From Geobacter sp. (GTDB taxonomy: Bacteria > Desulfobacterota > Desulfuromonadia > Geobacterales > Geobacteraceae), in assembly GCA_003490025.1 (NCBI GenBank), contig DNJC01000119.1:1-33061 (forward strand): 33,061 nucleotides of DNA. Direction: 5' to 3'. How positions within the stretch are numbered: position 1 is the first letter of the stretch; each line of letters opens with the position of its first letter. Below the pieces are notes generated by a model. The model worked only from the letters and a program-made list of their open reading frames with translations, did no database searches and was not told the DNA's origin. Shown here piece by piece: positions 14,526 to 21,817 of this stretch. A program made the position numbers and the translations under genes.

Positions 14526-15931
14526 GCGTGTATCGCCCTCTTCTCGACGTCGAGCGCCGCCTCCTTGAACGCCTCGGAGAGGGTGGGATGCGCGTGCATG
14601 GTGAGGGCGACATCCTCGCCGCTGCCGCCGAAACTCATCACGGCGACCGCTTCGGCTATCATGTCGGAGGCGCGGGGGCCGAGGATATGAACCCCCAGCA
14701 GGCGCCCCCCCTCCGCCTCGGTCAGCACCTTGACGAACCCGTCGGTCTCGTCCATGCACTTCGCCCGGCCGTTCCCCATGAAGCTGTACTTCCCGGACTT
14801 GTAGGCGATCCCCTCTTCCTTGAGCGAATCCTCGGTCCTTCCCACGGAGGCGGCCTCCGGCCAGGTGTAGCAGACCCCGGGGACGCAGCCGTAGTCTACC
14901 TGGCTCGGCTCCCCCCGCATCCTCTCGACGCAGACCGCTCCCTCCTCCATCGCCTTGTGCGCCAGCATCGGCCCGGCGATCAGGTCGCCGATGGCGTAGA
15001 TGCCGGGGACGCTGGTGAGGTAATCGGCGTCGACGCGGATCCTTCCCTGCTCCAGCTGCACGCCGAGCTCTTCCAGGCCGAGACCGTCAGTAAGCGGCCT
15101 GCGTCCCACCGCCACCAGTACCTTGTCGCAGGCGATCTCCTGAGCGCCCCCCTCGACCTCCACCCGCGCCTGCAGCTTCCCGTCCCTCTTCTCGACGCCG
15201 GCCACCTTGGCCCCCATCATGAAGCGCATCCCCTGCTTCTTGAGCGAGCGCATCAGCGTGTCGGCTACCTGCCCGTCGCTTCCGGCGATGAGACGCGGCA
15301 GCATCTCCACCACGGTCACCTGGGCGCCGAGTCTCAGCCATACGGAGCCGAGCTCAAGGCCAATGTACCCGCCGCCTACCACCAGCAGGTGCTCCGGCAC
15401 CTTGTCGAAGCTAAGCGCCTCGCGGGCGGAGACGATCCCCTCGCCGTCGAACGGGAGCCCGGGGATCTGCACCGCTTCGCTCCCGGTCGCCAACAGCACC
15501 TTCTTCCCCAGGAGCACCTGGGGGGTCTCCCCCCCCACCTCGACCTGCTGCAGGCCGTCCTTGCCGGGGCCGGTCAACCTCGCGCTCCCGGCGACGCTGC
15601 GGACCCTGTTCTTCTTGAACAGGAAGGCGACCCCGTCGGTCAGCTTCTTCACCACGTCGTCTTTTCGCGCCATCATCTGTCCGAGGTTCAGCGACGGGGG
15701 TGATATCTCGATACCGTGCGCGCCGAAGCGGTTGCGGGCCAGATGGAACAGTTCGCTGGAATCGAGGAGTGCCTTGCTCGGGATGCACCCCTCGTTCAGG
15801 CAGACCCCGCCCAGGGTCGACCGCTTCTCCACCACGGCGACCGTCATGCCGAGCTGCGCCCCCCTTATTGCGGCCACGTAACCGCCTGGCCCGGCGCCGA
15901 TGACGATCAGATCGAAAATTTCCTCGGACAT
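14522..15931 (-). CDS. lpdA: Dihydrolipoyl dehydrogenase (E3)
   Basis: A 469-residue flavoprotein that reoxidises dihydrolipoyl groups of E2 with NAD. The FAD-binding motif GAGPGG is at residues 12-17, the redox disulfide is C44/C49 (GGVCLNEGC), the NAD motif is VGGGYIGLE, and the C-terminal interface motif is HAHPTLSE with the active His. The start is taken at the third in-frame candidate, ATG 15931 (MSEEIFDL), because GGGG lies five bases ahead; GTG 15943 and ATG 15934 are alternatives. It lies 70 bp downstream of sucB. The stop codon falls in a perfect palindrome. Confidence 0.95.
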   Translation of the reverse strand: MSEEIFDLIVIGAGPGGYVAAIRGAQLGMTVAVVEKRSTLGGVCLNEGCIPSKALLDSSELFHLARNRFGAHGIEISPPSLNLGQMMARKDDVVKKLTDGVAFLFKKNRVRSVAGSARLTGPGKDGLQQVEVGGETPQVLLGKKVLLATGSEAVQIPGLPFDGEGIVSAREALSFDKVPEHLLVVGGGYIGLELGSVWLRLGAQVTVVEMLPRLIAGSDGQVADTLMRSLKKQGMRFMMGAKVAGVEKRDGKLQARVEVEGGAQEIACDKVLVAVGRRPLTDGLGLEELGVQLEQGRIRVDADYLTSVPGIYAIGDLIAGPMLAHKAMEEGAVCVERMRGEPSQVDYGCVPGVCYTWPEAASVGRTEDSLKEEGIAYKSGKYSFMGNGRAKCMDETDGFVKVLTEAEGGRLLGVHILGPRASDMIAEAVAVMSFGGSGEDVALTMHAHPTLSEAFKEAALDVEKRAIHA

Positions 15932-16001
15932 CATATCCCCCACACAAAAGTAGTAATATCAGGCATCCTCTGCACGTTGCCCCCTCACTTGCGGGAGCGG
16001 T

Positions 16002-17276
16002 CTATCCCTCCAGGAGCATCTCCTCCGGCTCCTCGATGTACTCCTTCACCCGCTTCAAAAATCCCACCGCCCCTTTGCCGTCCACCAGCCTGTGGTCGTA
16101 GGAGAGCGCCAGGTACATCATGGGGCGTACCACGATCTGCGAGTTCACCACCACGGCGCGCTCCTGGATGGCGTGCATGCCGAGGACGCCGCTTTGCGGC
16201 GGGTTCAGGATCGGGGTCGAGAGCATCGAGCCGTAGACGCCGCCGTTGGAGATGGTGAAGGTTCCCCCCTCCAGGTCGGCGATGGCGATCTTGTTGCTGC
16301 GCACCTTTTCCGCGAACTGGGCGATTGTCTGCTCGATCCCGGCCAGCGTCATCGAGTCCGCCCCCCTGAGCACCGGCACCACCAGCCCCTTGTCGCTCCC
16401 GACCGCGACCCCTATGTCGCAGTAGTTGTGGTAGACGATGTCGTCCCCCTCGATGCTCGCGTTCACCTCCGGGAACTCCTTCAGGGCGGCACAGCAGGCG
16501 CGGACGAAGAGAGACATGAGCCCCAGCTTCACGTTGTGGCGCTTCTGGAAGAACTCCCCGTGCTTCTTGCGCAGCAGCATCAGCTGCGTCATGTCCGCTT
16601 CGTTGAAGGTGGTGAGCATGGCCGTTTGCTGCCGCACCGATACCAGTCGCTCCGCGATCCGCTTCCTGATCGGGGTCATCGGCTTGCGGACGACGCGCTG
16701 CTCCGCCCCTTCCTGCCTCGGCTCCGGCCGGGGAACCTCCTTTGTGGCAACCGGGGGAGGCCCCGGGGCAGGGGGGGGAGGCGTGGGAGGCGCCGCTTCC
16801 GGCTCTTCCGAGGTGGCACCCTCGGCGGGGGCGGTACGCTCGGCCTCGGCGCGAAGGAGATCCGCCTTGGTGACCCTTCCGCCTCGCCCGCTCCCTTGCA
16901 GTTCCCGGGTCTCGACACCGAGTTCCCGGGCCAGCTTACGCCCGGACGGCGACATGGGCGGGGTCGGCTTCTTCCCGGTTTCCTCTGCGGCTTCCGCCTT
17001 GGGGGCTTCCGCCTTGGGGGCCTTAGCCTTGGGGGGCTCCGCGGCGCCCCTGTCGTCGATGGTGGCTATCACCGCACCGATCTTCACCGTCTCCCCTTCC
17101 TGGCTGAGCACGGTCAGGACGCCGTCCCCGTCGGCAGTCACCTCCAGGGTCACCTTGTCCGTCTCGATCTCGCAAAGCGGCTCATCCTTCGCCACGACAT
17201 CGCCCGTTTTCCTGAGCCACCTGGCGACGACCGCCTCGAAAACGGACTCGCCGACTGTCGGCACCTTTATATCCAT
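16002..17276 (-). CDS. sucB: 2-oxoglutarate dehydrogenase E2, dihydrolipoyllysine succinyltransferase
   Basis: A 424-residue E2 core protein. The single lipoyl domain is residues 1-75, with lipoyl-Lys at K41 (EIETDKVTLE), then an Ala/Pro/Lys/Glu linker, a peripheral subunit-binding domain (about 108-145, MSPSGRKLARELGV and GRGGRVTKADLL), a Pro-rich linker, and the catalytic domain from about 190. The active-site motif is SYDHRLVDG with H395 and D399. It transfers succinyl groups to CoA. It lies downstream of sucA, separated by a 148-bp gap holding a large inverted repeat. Only one lipoyl domain and one PSBD are seen, normal for sucB. Confidence 0.96.
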   Translation of the reverse strand: MDIKVPTVGESVFEAVVARWLRKTGDVVAKDEPLCEIETDKVTLEVTADGDGVLTVLSQEGETVKIGAVIATIDDRGAAEPPKAKAPKAEAPKAEAAEETGKKPTPPMSPSGRKLARELGVETRELQGSGRGGRVTKADLLRAEAERTAPAEGATSEEPEAAPPTPPPPAPGPPPVATKEVPRPEPRQEGAEQRVVRKPMTPIRKRIAERLVSVRQQTAMLTTFNEADMTQLMLLRKKHGEFFQKRHNVKLGLMSLFVRACCAALKEFPEVNASIEGDDIVYHNYCDIGVAVGSDKGLVVPVLRGADSMTLAGIEQTIAQFAEKVRSNKIAIADLEGGTFTISNGGVYGSMLSTPILNPPQSGVLGMHAIQERAVVVNSQIVVRPMMYLALSYDHRLVDGKGAVGFLKRVKEYIEEPEEMLLEG

Positions 17277-17302
17277 CTGTTTCTCCCTCTGGGAAAAAGA
17301 AA

Positions 17303-17419
17303 GTTCTACGTTCTACGTTCTACGTTCTAGGTTGTTTTTTGCTCCAGTTGAGCCCGAGGCGGACGACGTTGCAACCACGCGTCTGTCAGATTTTTAACGT
17401 AGAACATAGAACGTAGAAC
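17303..17419. repeat. Large inverted repeat between sucA and sucB (GTTCTAC array)
   Basis: Four tandem copies of the heptamer gttctac start at 17303. The segment 17303-17325 pairs with 17397-17419 over 23 bp with one mismatch. The loop of about 71 bp contains ggttg/caacc (17330 and 17372) and T-rich ends. It resembles a small non-autonomous element or a dispersed palindromic repeat. Confidence 0.75.
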
Positions 17420-17424
17420 AGTTT

Positions 17425-20118
17425 CTAGTGCAGCAGCAGCGCTTCCTCGACGATCCGCTCCTGCTCCACCCGGTCCAGTCGGTGCGACCCCGACGCGGGG
17501 GCCGCGGCCTCCGGCCGCCCGACGTAGCGCGGTACATCCCCGAGTATGTCGGACAGCGGCTCCCTCATGAAGCGCCACCCCCCCATGTTGCGCGGCTCCT
17601 CCTGGACCCAGATGAAGTGCACGCCGGCGGGATACCTCAGCAGTTCCTCCCTGAGGAGGTCCATAGAGAGGGGATAGAGCTGCTCCACCCGCACCAGCGC
17701 CACCCCCTTCACCTCGTCCTTCCTGATCCGCCCAAGGAGGTCATAGTAGATCTTCCCGCTGCAGATCAGCACCTGCCGCACCTCGCCGTACCGGGCGGTC
17801 TCCGCGATGACCTCGCGGAAAGCGCCGGAGGTGAGTTCCTCCAGCTTGGCGACGCACTCCGGGTGCCGCAGGAGGCTCTTGGGAGTGAACAGGACCAGGG
17901 GCTTTCTGAACCCCTGCAGCATCTGCCTTCTCAGCACGTGGAACAGCTGGGCGGGGGTGGTCGGATAGACGACCTGAAGGTTGTTCGCCGCGCAGAGCCC
18001 CAGGAACCGCTCGATACGCGCGCTGGAATGCTCCGCCCCCTGTCCCTCGTAGCCGTGGGGGAGCATGAGCACCAGGCCGCAGGAGCGCTCCCACTTCGCC
18101 TCACCGCTCGCCAGAAACTGGTCGATGACGACCTGGGCGCCGTTGGCGAAGTCGCCGTACTGGGCCTCCCAGATGGTGAGAGCCTCCGGCGCCTCCAGCG
18201 CATAGCCGTACTCGAAGCCGAGCACGGAGAATTCGGCGAGCATGCTGTCGAAGGCGCAGAAATGCGCGCCGGCGCCGAGGACGCTGCAGAGGGGTAGGCA
18301 GGTCGTGCCGTTTTGCTGGTCGAAAAGGACGGCGTGCCGGTGGCTGAAGGTGCCGCGCCTGACGTCCTGCCCCGACAGGCGTACCGTGATCCCCTGGGCG
18401 AGGAGCGTGGCGTAGGCGAGGGTCTCCACGTTCCCCCAGTCGAGCGGCCCCCCTTTGAGGACCGCCTCGCGACGCTTCTGCAGTATCGCCGCCACCTTGG
18501 CATGGGGGGTGAAGTCGTCCGGGATGACGCAAAGCCGCTCCGAGAGATCGATGAGCGTGGATGCCTCCACCGCCGTCAGGACCGGGCTCTTCACCGTACC
18601 CGGCTTCATCCCGCTCCATCGCGCCAGGAAAGCCGACTCGTTGGGCGCGGCGCTGCGCTCCCCCGCCTGGTCGAGGCGCTGCAGCACCTCGGACTCGATA
18701 TCCTTCAGTTCCTCTTCCGAAAAGCCGTCCGCCAGGAGTTCCATCTCGTAGAGCGCGTGCAGCGGCTGACGCAGCTTGATCTGCTCGTACATGAGCGGCT
18801 GGGTGAAGTACGGCTCGTCCCCCTCGTTGTGCCCGTGCCTGCGGTAGCAGATCACCTCGACCACCACGTCCTTGCGGTAACGGTCCCGGTAGCCGAGCGC
18901 CAGTTGGACCACATGCACCACGGCCTCGGCGTCGTCGCCGTAAACGTGGAAGACCGGGGCCTGCACCATCTTCGCCACGTCCGTCGCGTAGCGGGTCGAC
19001 CGCGCGTCCTCGGCCCCTGTGGTGAAGCCGACCTGGTTGTTCAGGACGATGTGGAGCGTGCCGCCGGTGCGGTACCCTGCCAGTTGCGAGAGGTTCAACG
19101 TCTCCGCCACCACCCCCTGCCCGGAGAAGGCGGCGTCGCCATGGATCAGGAGCGGGAGCACCCTTCTCTCCCCCTCTTCGCCCAGGCGGTCCTGGCGCGC
19201 CCGGCACTTCCCCTCCACGACGGGGTCTATCGCCTCCAGGTGGCTGGGGTTGGAGGTAAGCGTCAGGTGTATGGAGCTGTTGTCCGGGAGAGCCAGGTCG
19301 ACCGAGAAGCCCTTGTGGTACTTCACGTCCCCCTCGCCTACCACGCCGTACTCCGCGTTGTCGGCGAACTCGGCGAACAGGTTCTCGTACGGCATGCCGA
19401 AGATGTTGGCCAGGACGTTGAGGCGCCCGCGATGCGGCATGCCGAAGACGATGTCCGTTATGCCGAGCGATGCCGCCTTGCCGACCGCGGTGTCCAGAAG
19501 CGGGATCAGGACGTCACCCCCTTCCAGCGAGAAACGGGTCTGCCCGGGAAACTTCTTGTGCAGCGTACGCTCGAGAAACGCCGCCTCCTTGAGCTTTTTC
19601 AGCAGCGACAGCCGCTGCTCCGGCGTGAAGAAGGCGCGGTTTCCCTCCGGCTCCATCCGGTCGATAAGCCACTGCCGCTCCTCGGGGTCCTGGATGTGCA
19701 TGAACTCGACCCCCACCGAGCCGCAGTAGGTATTCCTCAGCACCCGGACGATCTCTTTCAAGGTGGCGGTTCGTCTCATGAAACGTCTGGTGTGGAAGGT
19801 TTTTTCCAGGTCGGATTGGTCCAGCCCGAAGGCTGAGAGTGCTAGGAGCGGGTGTTCAATGAGGCAGGGGGAGAGGGGATCGGTACAGGCGAGGAGGTGG
19901 CCGATGTCGCGGTAGCGGTATATGAGGGACTGCACGGCGGAATGCTTCAACCCCTCCTCGAGGCCGAGGCTTGATGGCGCCGGCGCCGGGCGGGCGGCTG
20001 CCAGGTCGAACCCGGTGAAAAAGGCGCGCCACTCCTCCGAGAGCTGCTCCGGCTCCTTCTTCCACACCTCGTACTGGTTCTCTATCCAGATTGGACTGAT
20101 GTTGTCCAACATGCTCAT
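17425..20118 (-). CDS. sucA: 2-oxoglutarate dehydrogenase E1
   Basis: An 897-residue thiamine-diphosphate enzyme that decarboxylates 2-oxoglutarate and succinylates the E2 lipoyl group. The N-terminus IWIENQYEVWKKEPEQLSEE is typical of SucA. The family motif GMPHRGRLNVLAN and the TPP-binding HGDAAFSGQGVV (D328) are present, as are RHGHNEGDEP and the C-terminal TPP-pyrimidine domain (TFSHRHAVLFD). The length is slightly below the E. coli protein (933). The ATG at 20118 has AAGGGG about 7 nt upstream. It probably has its own promoter at 20147-20174. In acetate-oxidising Geobacter this step is part of the complete TCA cycle. Confidence 0.96.
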   Translation of the reverse strand: MSMLDNISPIWIENQYEVWKKEPEQLSEEWRAFFTGFDLAAARPAPAPSSLGLEEGLKHSAVQSLIYRYRDIGHLLACTDPLSPCLIEHPLLALSAFGLDQSDLEKTFHTRRFMRRTATLKEIVRVLRNTYCGSVGVEFMHIQDPEERQWLIDRMEPEGNRAFFTPEQRLSLLKKLKEAAFLERTLHKKFPGQTRFSLEGGDVLIPLLDTAVGKAASLGITDIVFGMPHRGRLNVLANIFGMPYENLFAEFADNAEYGVVGEGDVKYHKGFSVDLALPDNSSIHLTLTSNPSHLEAIDPVVEGKCRARQDRLGEEGERRVLPLLIHGDAAFSGQGVVAETLNLSQLAGYRTGGTLHIVLNNQVGFTTGAEDARSTRYATDVAKMVQAPVFHVYGDDAEAVVHVVQLALGYRDRYRKDVVVEVICYRRHGHNEGDEPYFTQPLMYEQIKLRQPLHALYEMELLADGFSEEELKDIESEVLQRLDQAGERSAAPNESAFLARWSGMKPGTVKSPVLTAVEASTLIDLSERLCVIPDDFTPHAKVAAILQKRREAVLKGGPLDWGNVETLAYATLLAQGITVRLSGQDVRRGTFSHRHAVLFDQQNGTTCLPLCSVLGAGAHFCAFDSMLAEFSVLGFEYGYALEAPEALTIWEAQYGDFANGAQVVIDQFLASGEAKWERSCGLVLMLPHGYEGQGAEHSSARIERFLGLCAANNLQVVYPTTPAQLFHVLRRQMLQGFRKPLVLFTPKSLLRHPECVAKLEELTSGAFREVIAETARYGEVRQVLICSGKIYYDLLGRIRKDEVKGVALVRVEQLYPLSMDLLREELLRYPAGVHFIWVQEEPRNMGGWRFMREPLSDILGDVPRYVGRPEAAAPASGSHRLDRVEQERIVEEALLLH

Positions 20119-20146
20119 TGGAAACCCCTTTTCATGAACATGTGAG

Positions 20147-20174
20147 AGTGTAGCAGAAGGAGGTTTCCTTTCAA
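20147..20174 (-). promoter_or_regulatory. Candidate promoter of the suc operon
   Basis: On the minus strand TTGAAA (20169-20174, 5/6), a 16-bp spacer and TGC-TACACT (20147-20152, extended -10). It overlaps the stop codon of the DUF190 gene and leaves about 22 bp to the sucA ATG. Confidence 0.42.
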
Positions 20175-20551
20175 GCCCCGCGTTTCCTGGCGTAGAGCCA
20201 GACGGAGACCTTCTCCAGGGTGATCATTCCGCCGTCCATCATCTCCTCGACCGTGGGAAGCACCGTCTCGATCCGCTCCCTGTTGTCCACCACCTCGATG
20301 ACCATCGGGAGGTCCGAGGAAAGGCGCAAAAGGCGGTCCGTGTGGTACATGCTGTGGGCGCCGAACCCGGCCACGCCGCGCAGCACGGTCGCCCCCGCCA
20401 GCCCTTCCCTGCGGAAGAGTTCCACCAACGCCTCGAACAGCGGGACATGCCCGAGCTTGTCGCTTTCCCCGATGAAGATCCTGAGCAGCACCTGCTCGCC
20501 GAGCATGTCGTCCCTGGTCGGCCTGGCGCCGACATTAATGCTGGTAGTCAT
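20171..20551 (-). CDS. DUF190 family protein
   Basis: A 126-residue protein of the DUF190 family, which has a PII-like alpha/beta fold. Recognisable parts are LLRIFIGESDK near residue 22, the REGLAGATVLRGVAGFG core and the DLPMVIEVVDNRERIETVLP strand-helix. DUF190 genes commonly neighbour crcB, as here (61 bp apart), and are thought to act with the fluoride channel, although the biochemical role is unproven. The ATG at 20551 has GGAG about 8 nt upstream. It is soluble with no signal peptide. Confidence 0.88.
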   Translation of the reverse strand: MTTSINVGARPTRDDMLGEQVLLRIFIGESDKLGHVPLFEALVELFRREGLAGATVLRGVAGFGAHSMYHTDRLLRLSSDLPMVIEVVDNRERIETVLPTVEEMMDGGMITLEKVSVWLYARKRGA

Positions 20552-20612
20552 TATCTTTCTCCGTATATGTAATGAGATTATTGAGACGTCGGTTGGGGCT
20601 CCGCGCCTCGCT

Positions 20613-20987
20613 TCAGAGCGCCCTGGCGACCGCTATGCCGACCCAGGTGCAGGCGAGACAGCAAACGACGCTGACCAGCACGTTCAGTATGGCCATGAGC
20701 AGCGCCCCCTCTTCAAGCAGGCGGAAGGTCTCGAAACTGAAGGTGGAAAAGGTGGTGAGCCCCCCCAGAAAGCCTATGGTGAGGGCGATGCGCAGGGCGG
20801 GGGGGACGAGGGCGCTCCTTATGGAGAATTCCATAACCAGGCCGATCAGGAAGGCGCCGACCACGTTGACCACCAGGGTGCCGTAAGGAAAGCCCGTGCC
20901 TAAGAGCTTGTAGACGAGCCCCGAAAGGAGATACCGGCAGATGCAGCCAAGCGCCCCCAGTACCGCTATGTATAGCAACTGCTCCAT
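20613..20987 (-). CDS. crcB: Fluoride channel CrcB/Fluc
   Basis: A 124-residue four-helix membrane protein of the dual-topology Fluc family, which lets fluoride leave the cell. GCICRY is in helix 1, GTLVVNVVGAFLIG with N41 in helix 2, and GFLGGLTTFSTFS in helix 3, whose F80 and F83 fall on the phenylalanine-box positions that line the pore in characterised Fluc. It is followed by DUF190. No crcB-type fluoride riboswitch was recognised in the 22 bp separating it from the upstream gene. Only one Fluc gene is present, so a homodimer is expected. Confidence 0.92.
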   Translation of the reverse strand: MEQLLYIAVLGALGCICRYLLSGLVYKLLGTGFPYGTLVVNVVGAFLIGLVMEFSIRSALVPPALRIALTIGFLGGLTTFSTFSFETFRLLEEGALLMAILNVLVSVVCCLACTWVGIAVARAL

Positions 20988-21009
20988 GAAAGACGCTCGG
21001 AAATTGCCG

Positions 21010-21801
21010 TTATCGGAAGGTCCAGCCGAGGTTGAGACCGAAGATGTCCGAGGACGACTTAGGCTGGAAGTAATTCTTGCCTTGCACCAGCCTTTCGTGG
21101 GACTGGTTGAACCTGAACCCCTCGTAGGAGAGGGTGATCCTCGCTTTCCGGTAGGTGACGCCCGTTTCGGCGAAAGCGCTCCAGTGGGGACGAGGGCGGA
21201 AGGTGGTCACGCCGCTGGAGCTAAAGTCAACGCTGTTGCCGGTGTAGAACGGGTATTTCGCCCCCCCCTCCGCGACCACCTCGACTCCGCGCGGCAGGAT
21301 CAGGCGCCCCCGGGCGCCGAACCTTCCGTACAAGGTCTGCCAGCTCTCCGTGTAACCCGATACGGGCTCTCCCGAAGCGGAGGTGGTGTCCTGGAGGTCC
21401 CTGAGCCACCAGCGATGACCGATACCGACAAAAGGCTCGCCCCGAAGCGTCGCCGTCTCCGCCCGGTATCCCAGGTCCAGTTGCGCCGTGGTGCCGAAAT
21501 AGCCGACCTGCGTCCGCACCGGGACCGAGTGGGGCGCCTGCGTCTCGCCGTCGTAATCGACCTCTCCCCCGAACAGCTCCCCCTTCCCGCTGAGGGTGAT
21601 GGAGGATTTAGTCACGATCCCCAGCAGCACCCCGGTGGAGAAGAGCGGCCCCCTCTCCTTCAGGATGCGCCGGCCGCCGTCGTGCTCCTGCCAGGTGAAG
21701 TACCGGGCCGAGAAGTAGGGGGTCAGCTGGTCCAGGGCCTGGGCGGCTGCAGGTAGAGCGGAACAGGCCGAAAGCACCGCCGCTGCAAGGAGTCTCTTCA
21801 T
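21010..21801 (-). CDS. Secreted beta-barrel-like outer membrane protein
   Basis: A 263-residue protein with a clear Sec signal peptide (MKRLLAAAVLSACSALPAAA, cut near residue 20-22). The mature sequence alternates polar and aromatic residues in short segments (VGYFGTTAQLDLGYR; PFVGIGHRWWLRDL), as in outer membrane beta barrels, with many Gly/Tyr/Trp and no TM helix. It ends LGWTFR; a terminal aromatic is displaced by one Arg. No specific family is recognised. It sits between crcB and RNase E on the same strand, with gaps of 22 and 16 bp, so it is probably cotranscribed with rne. Confidence 0.6.
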   Translation of the reverse strand: MKRLLAAAVLSACSALPAAAQALDQLTPYFSARYFTWQEHDGGRRILKERGPLFSTGVLLGIVTKSSITLSGKGELFGGEVDYDGETQAPHSVPVRTQVGYFGTTAQLDLGYRAETATLRGEPFVGIGHRWWLRDLQDTTSASGEPVSGYTESWQTLYGRFGARGRLILPRGVEVVAEGGAKYPFYTGNSVDFSSSGVTTFRPRPHWSAFAETGVTYRKARITLSYEGFRFNQSHERLVQGKNYFQPKSSSDIFGLNLGWTFR

Positions 21802-21817
21802 CGCTTTCCCTTGCCTG

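Noticed and set aside
17303..17330. Heptamer repeats as a CRISPR array
   Set aside because: The units are 7 bp with no spacers, and no cas gene is in the window.
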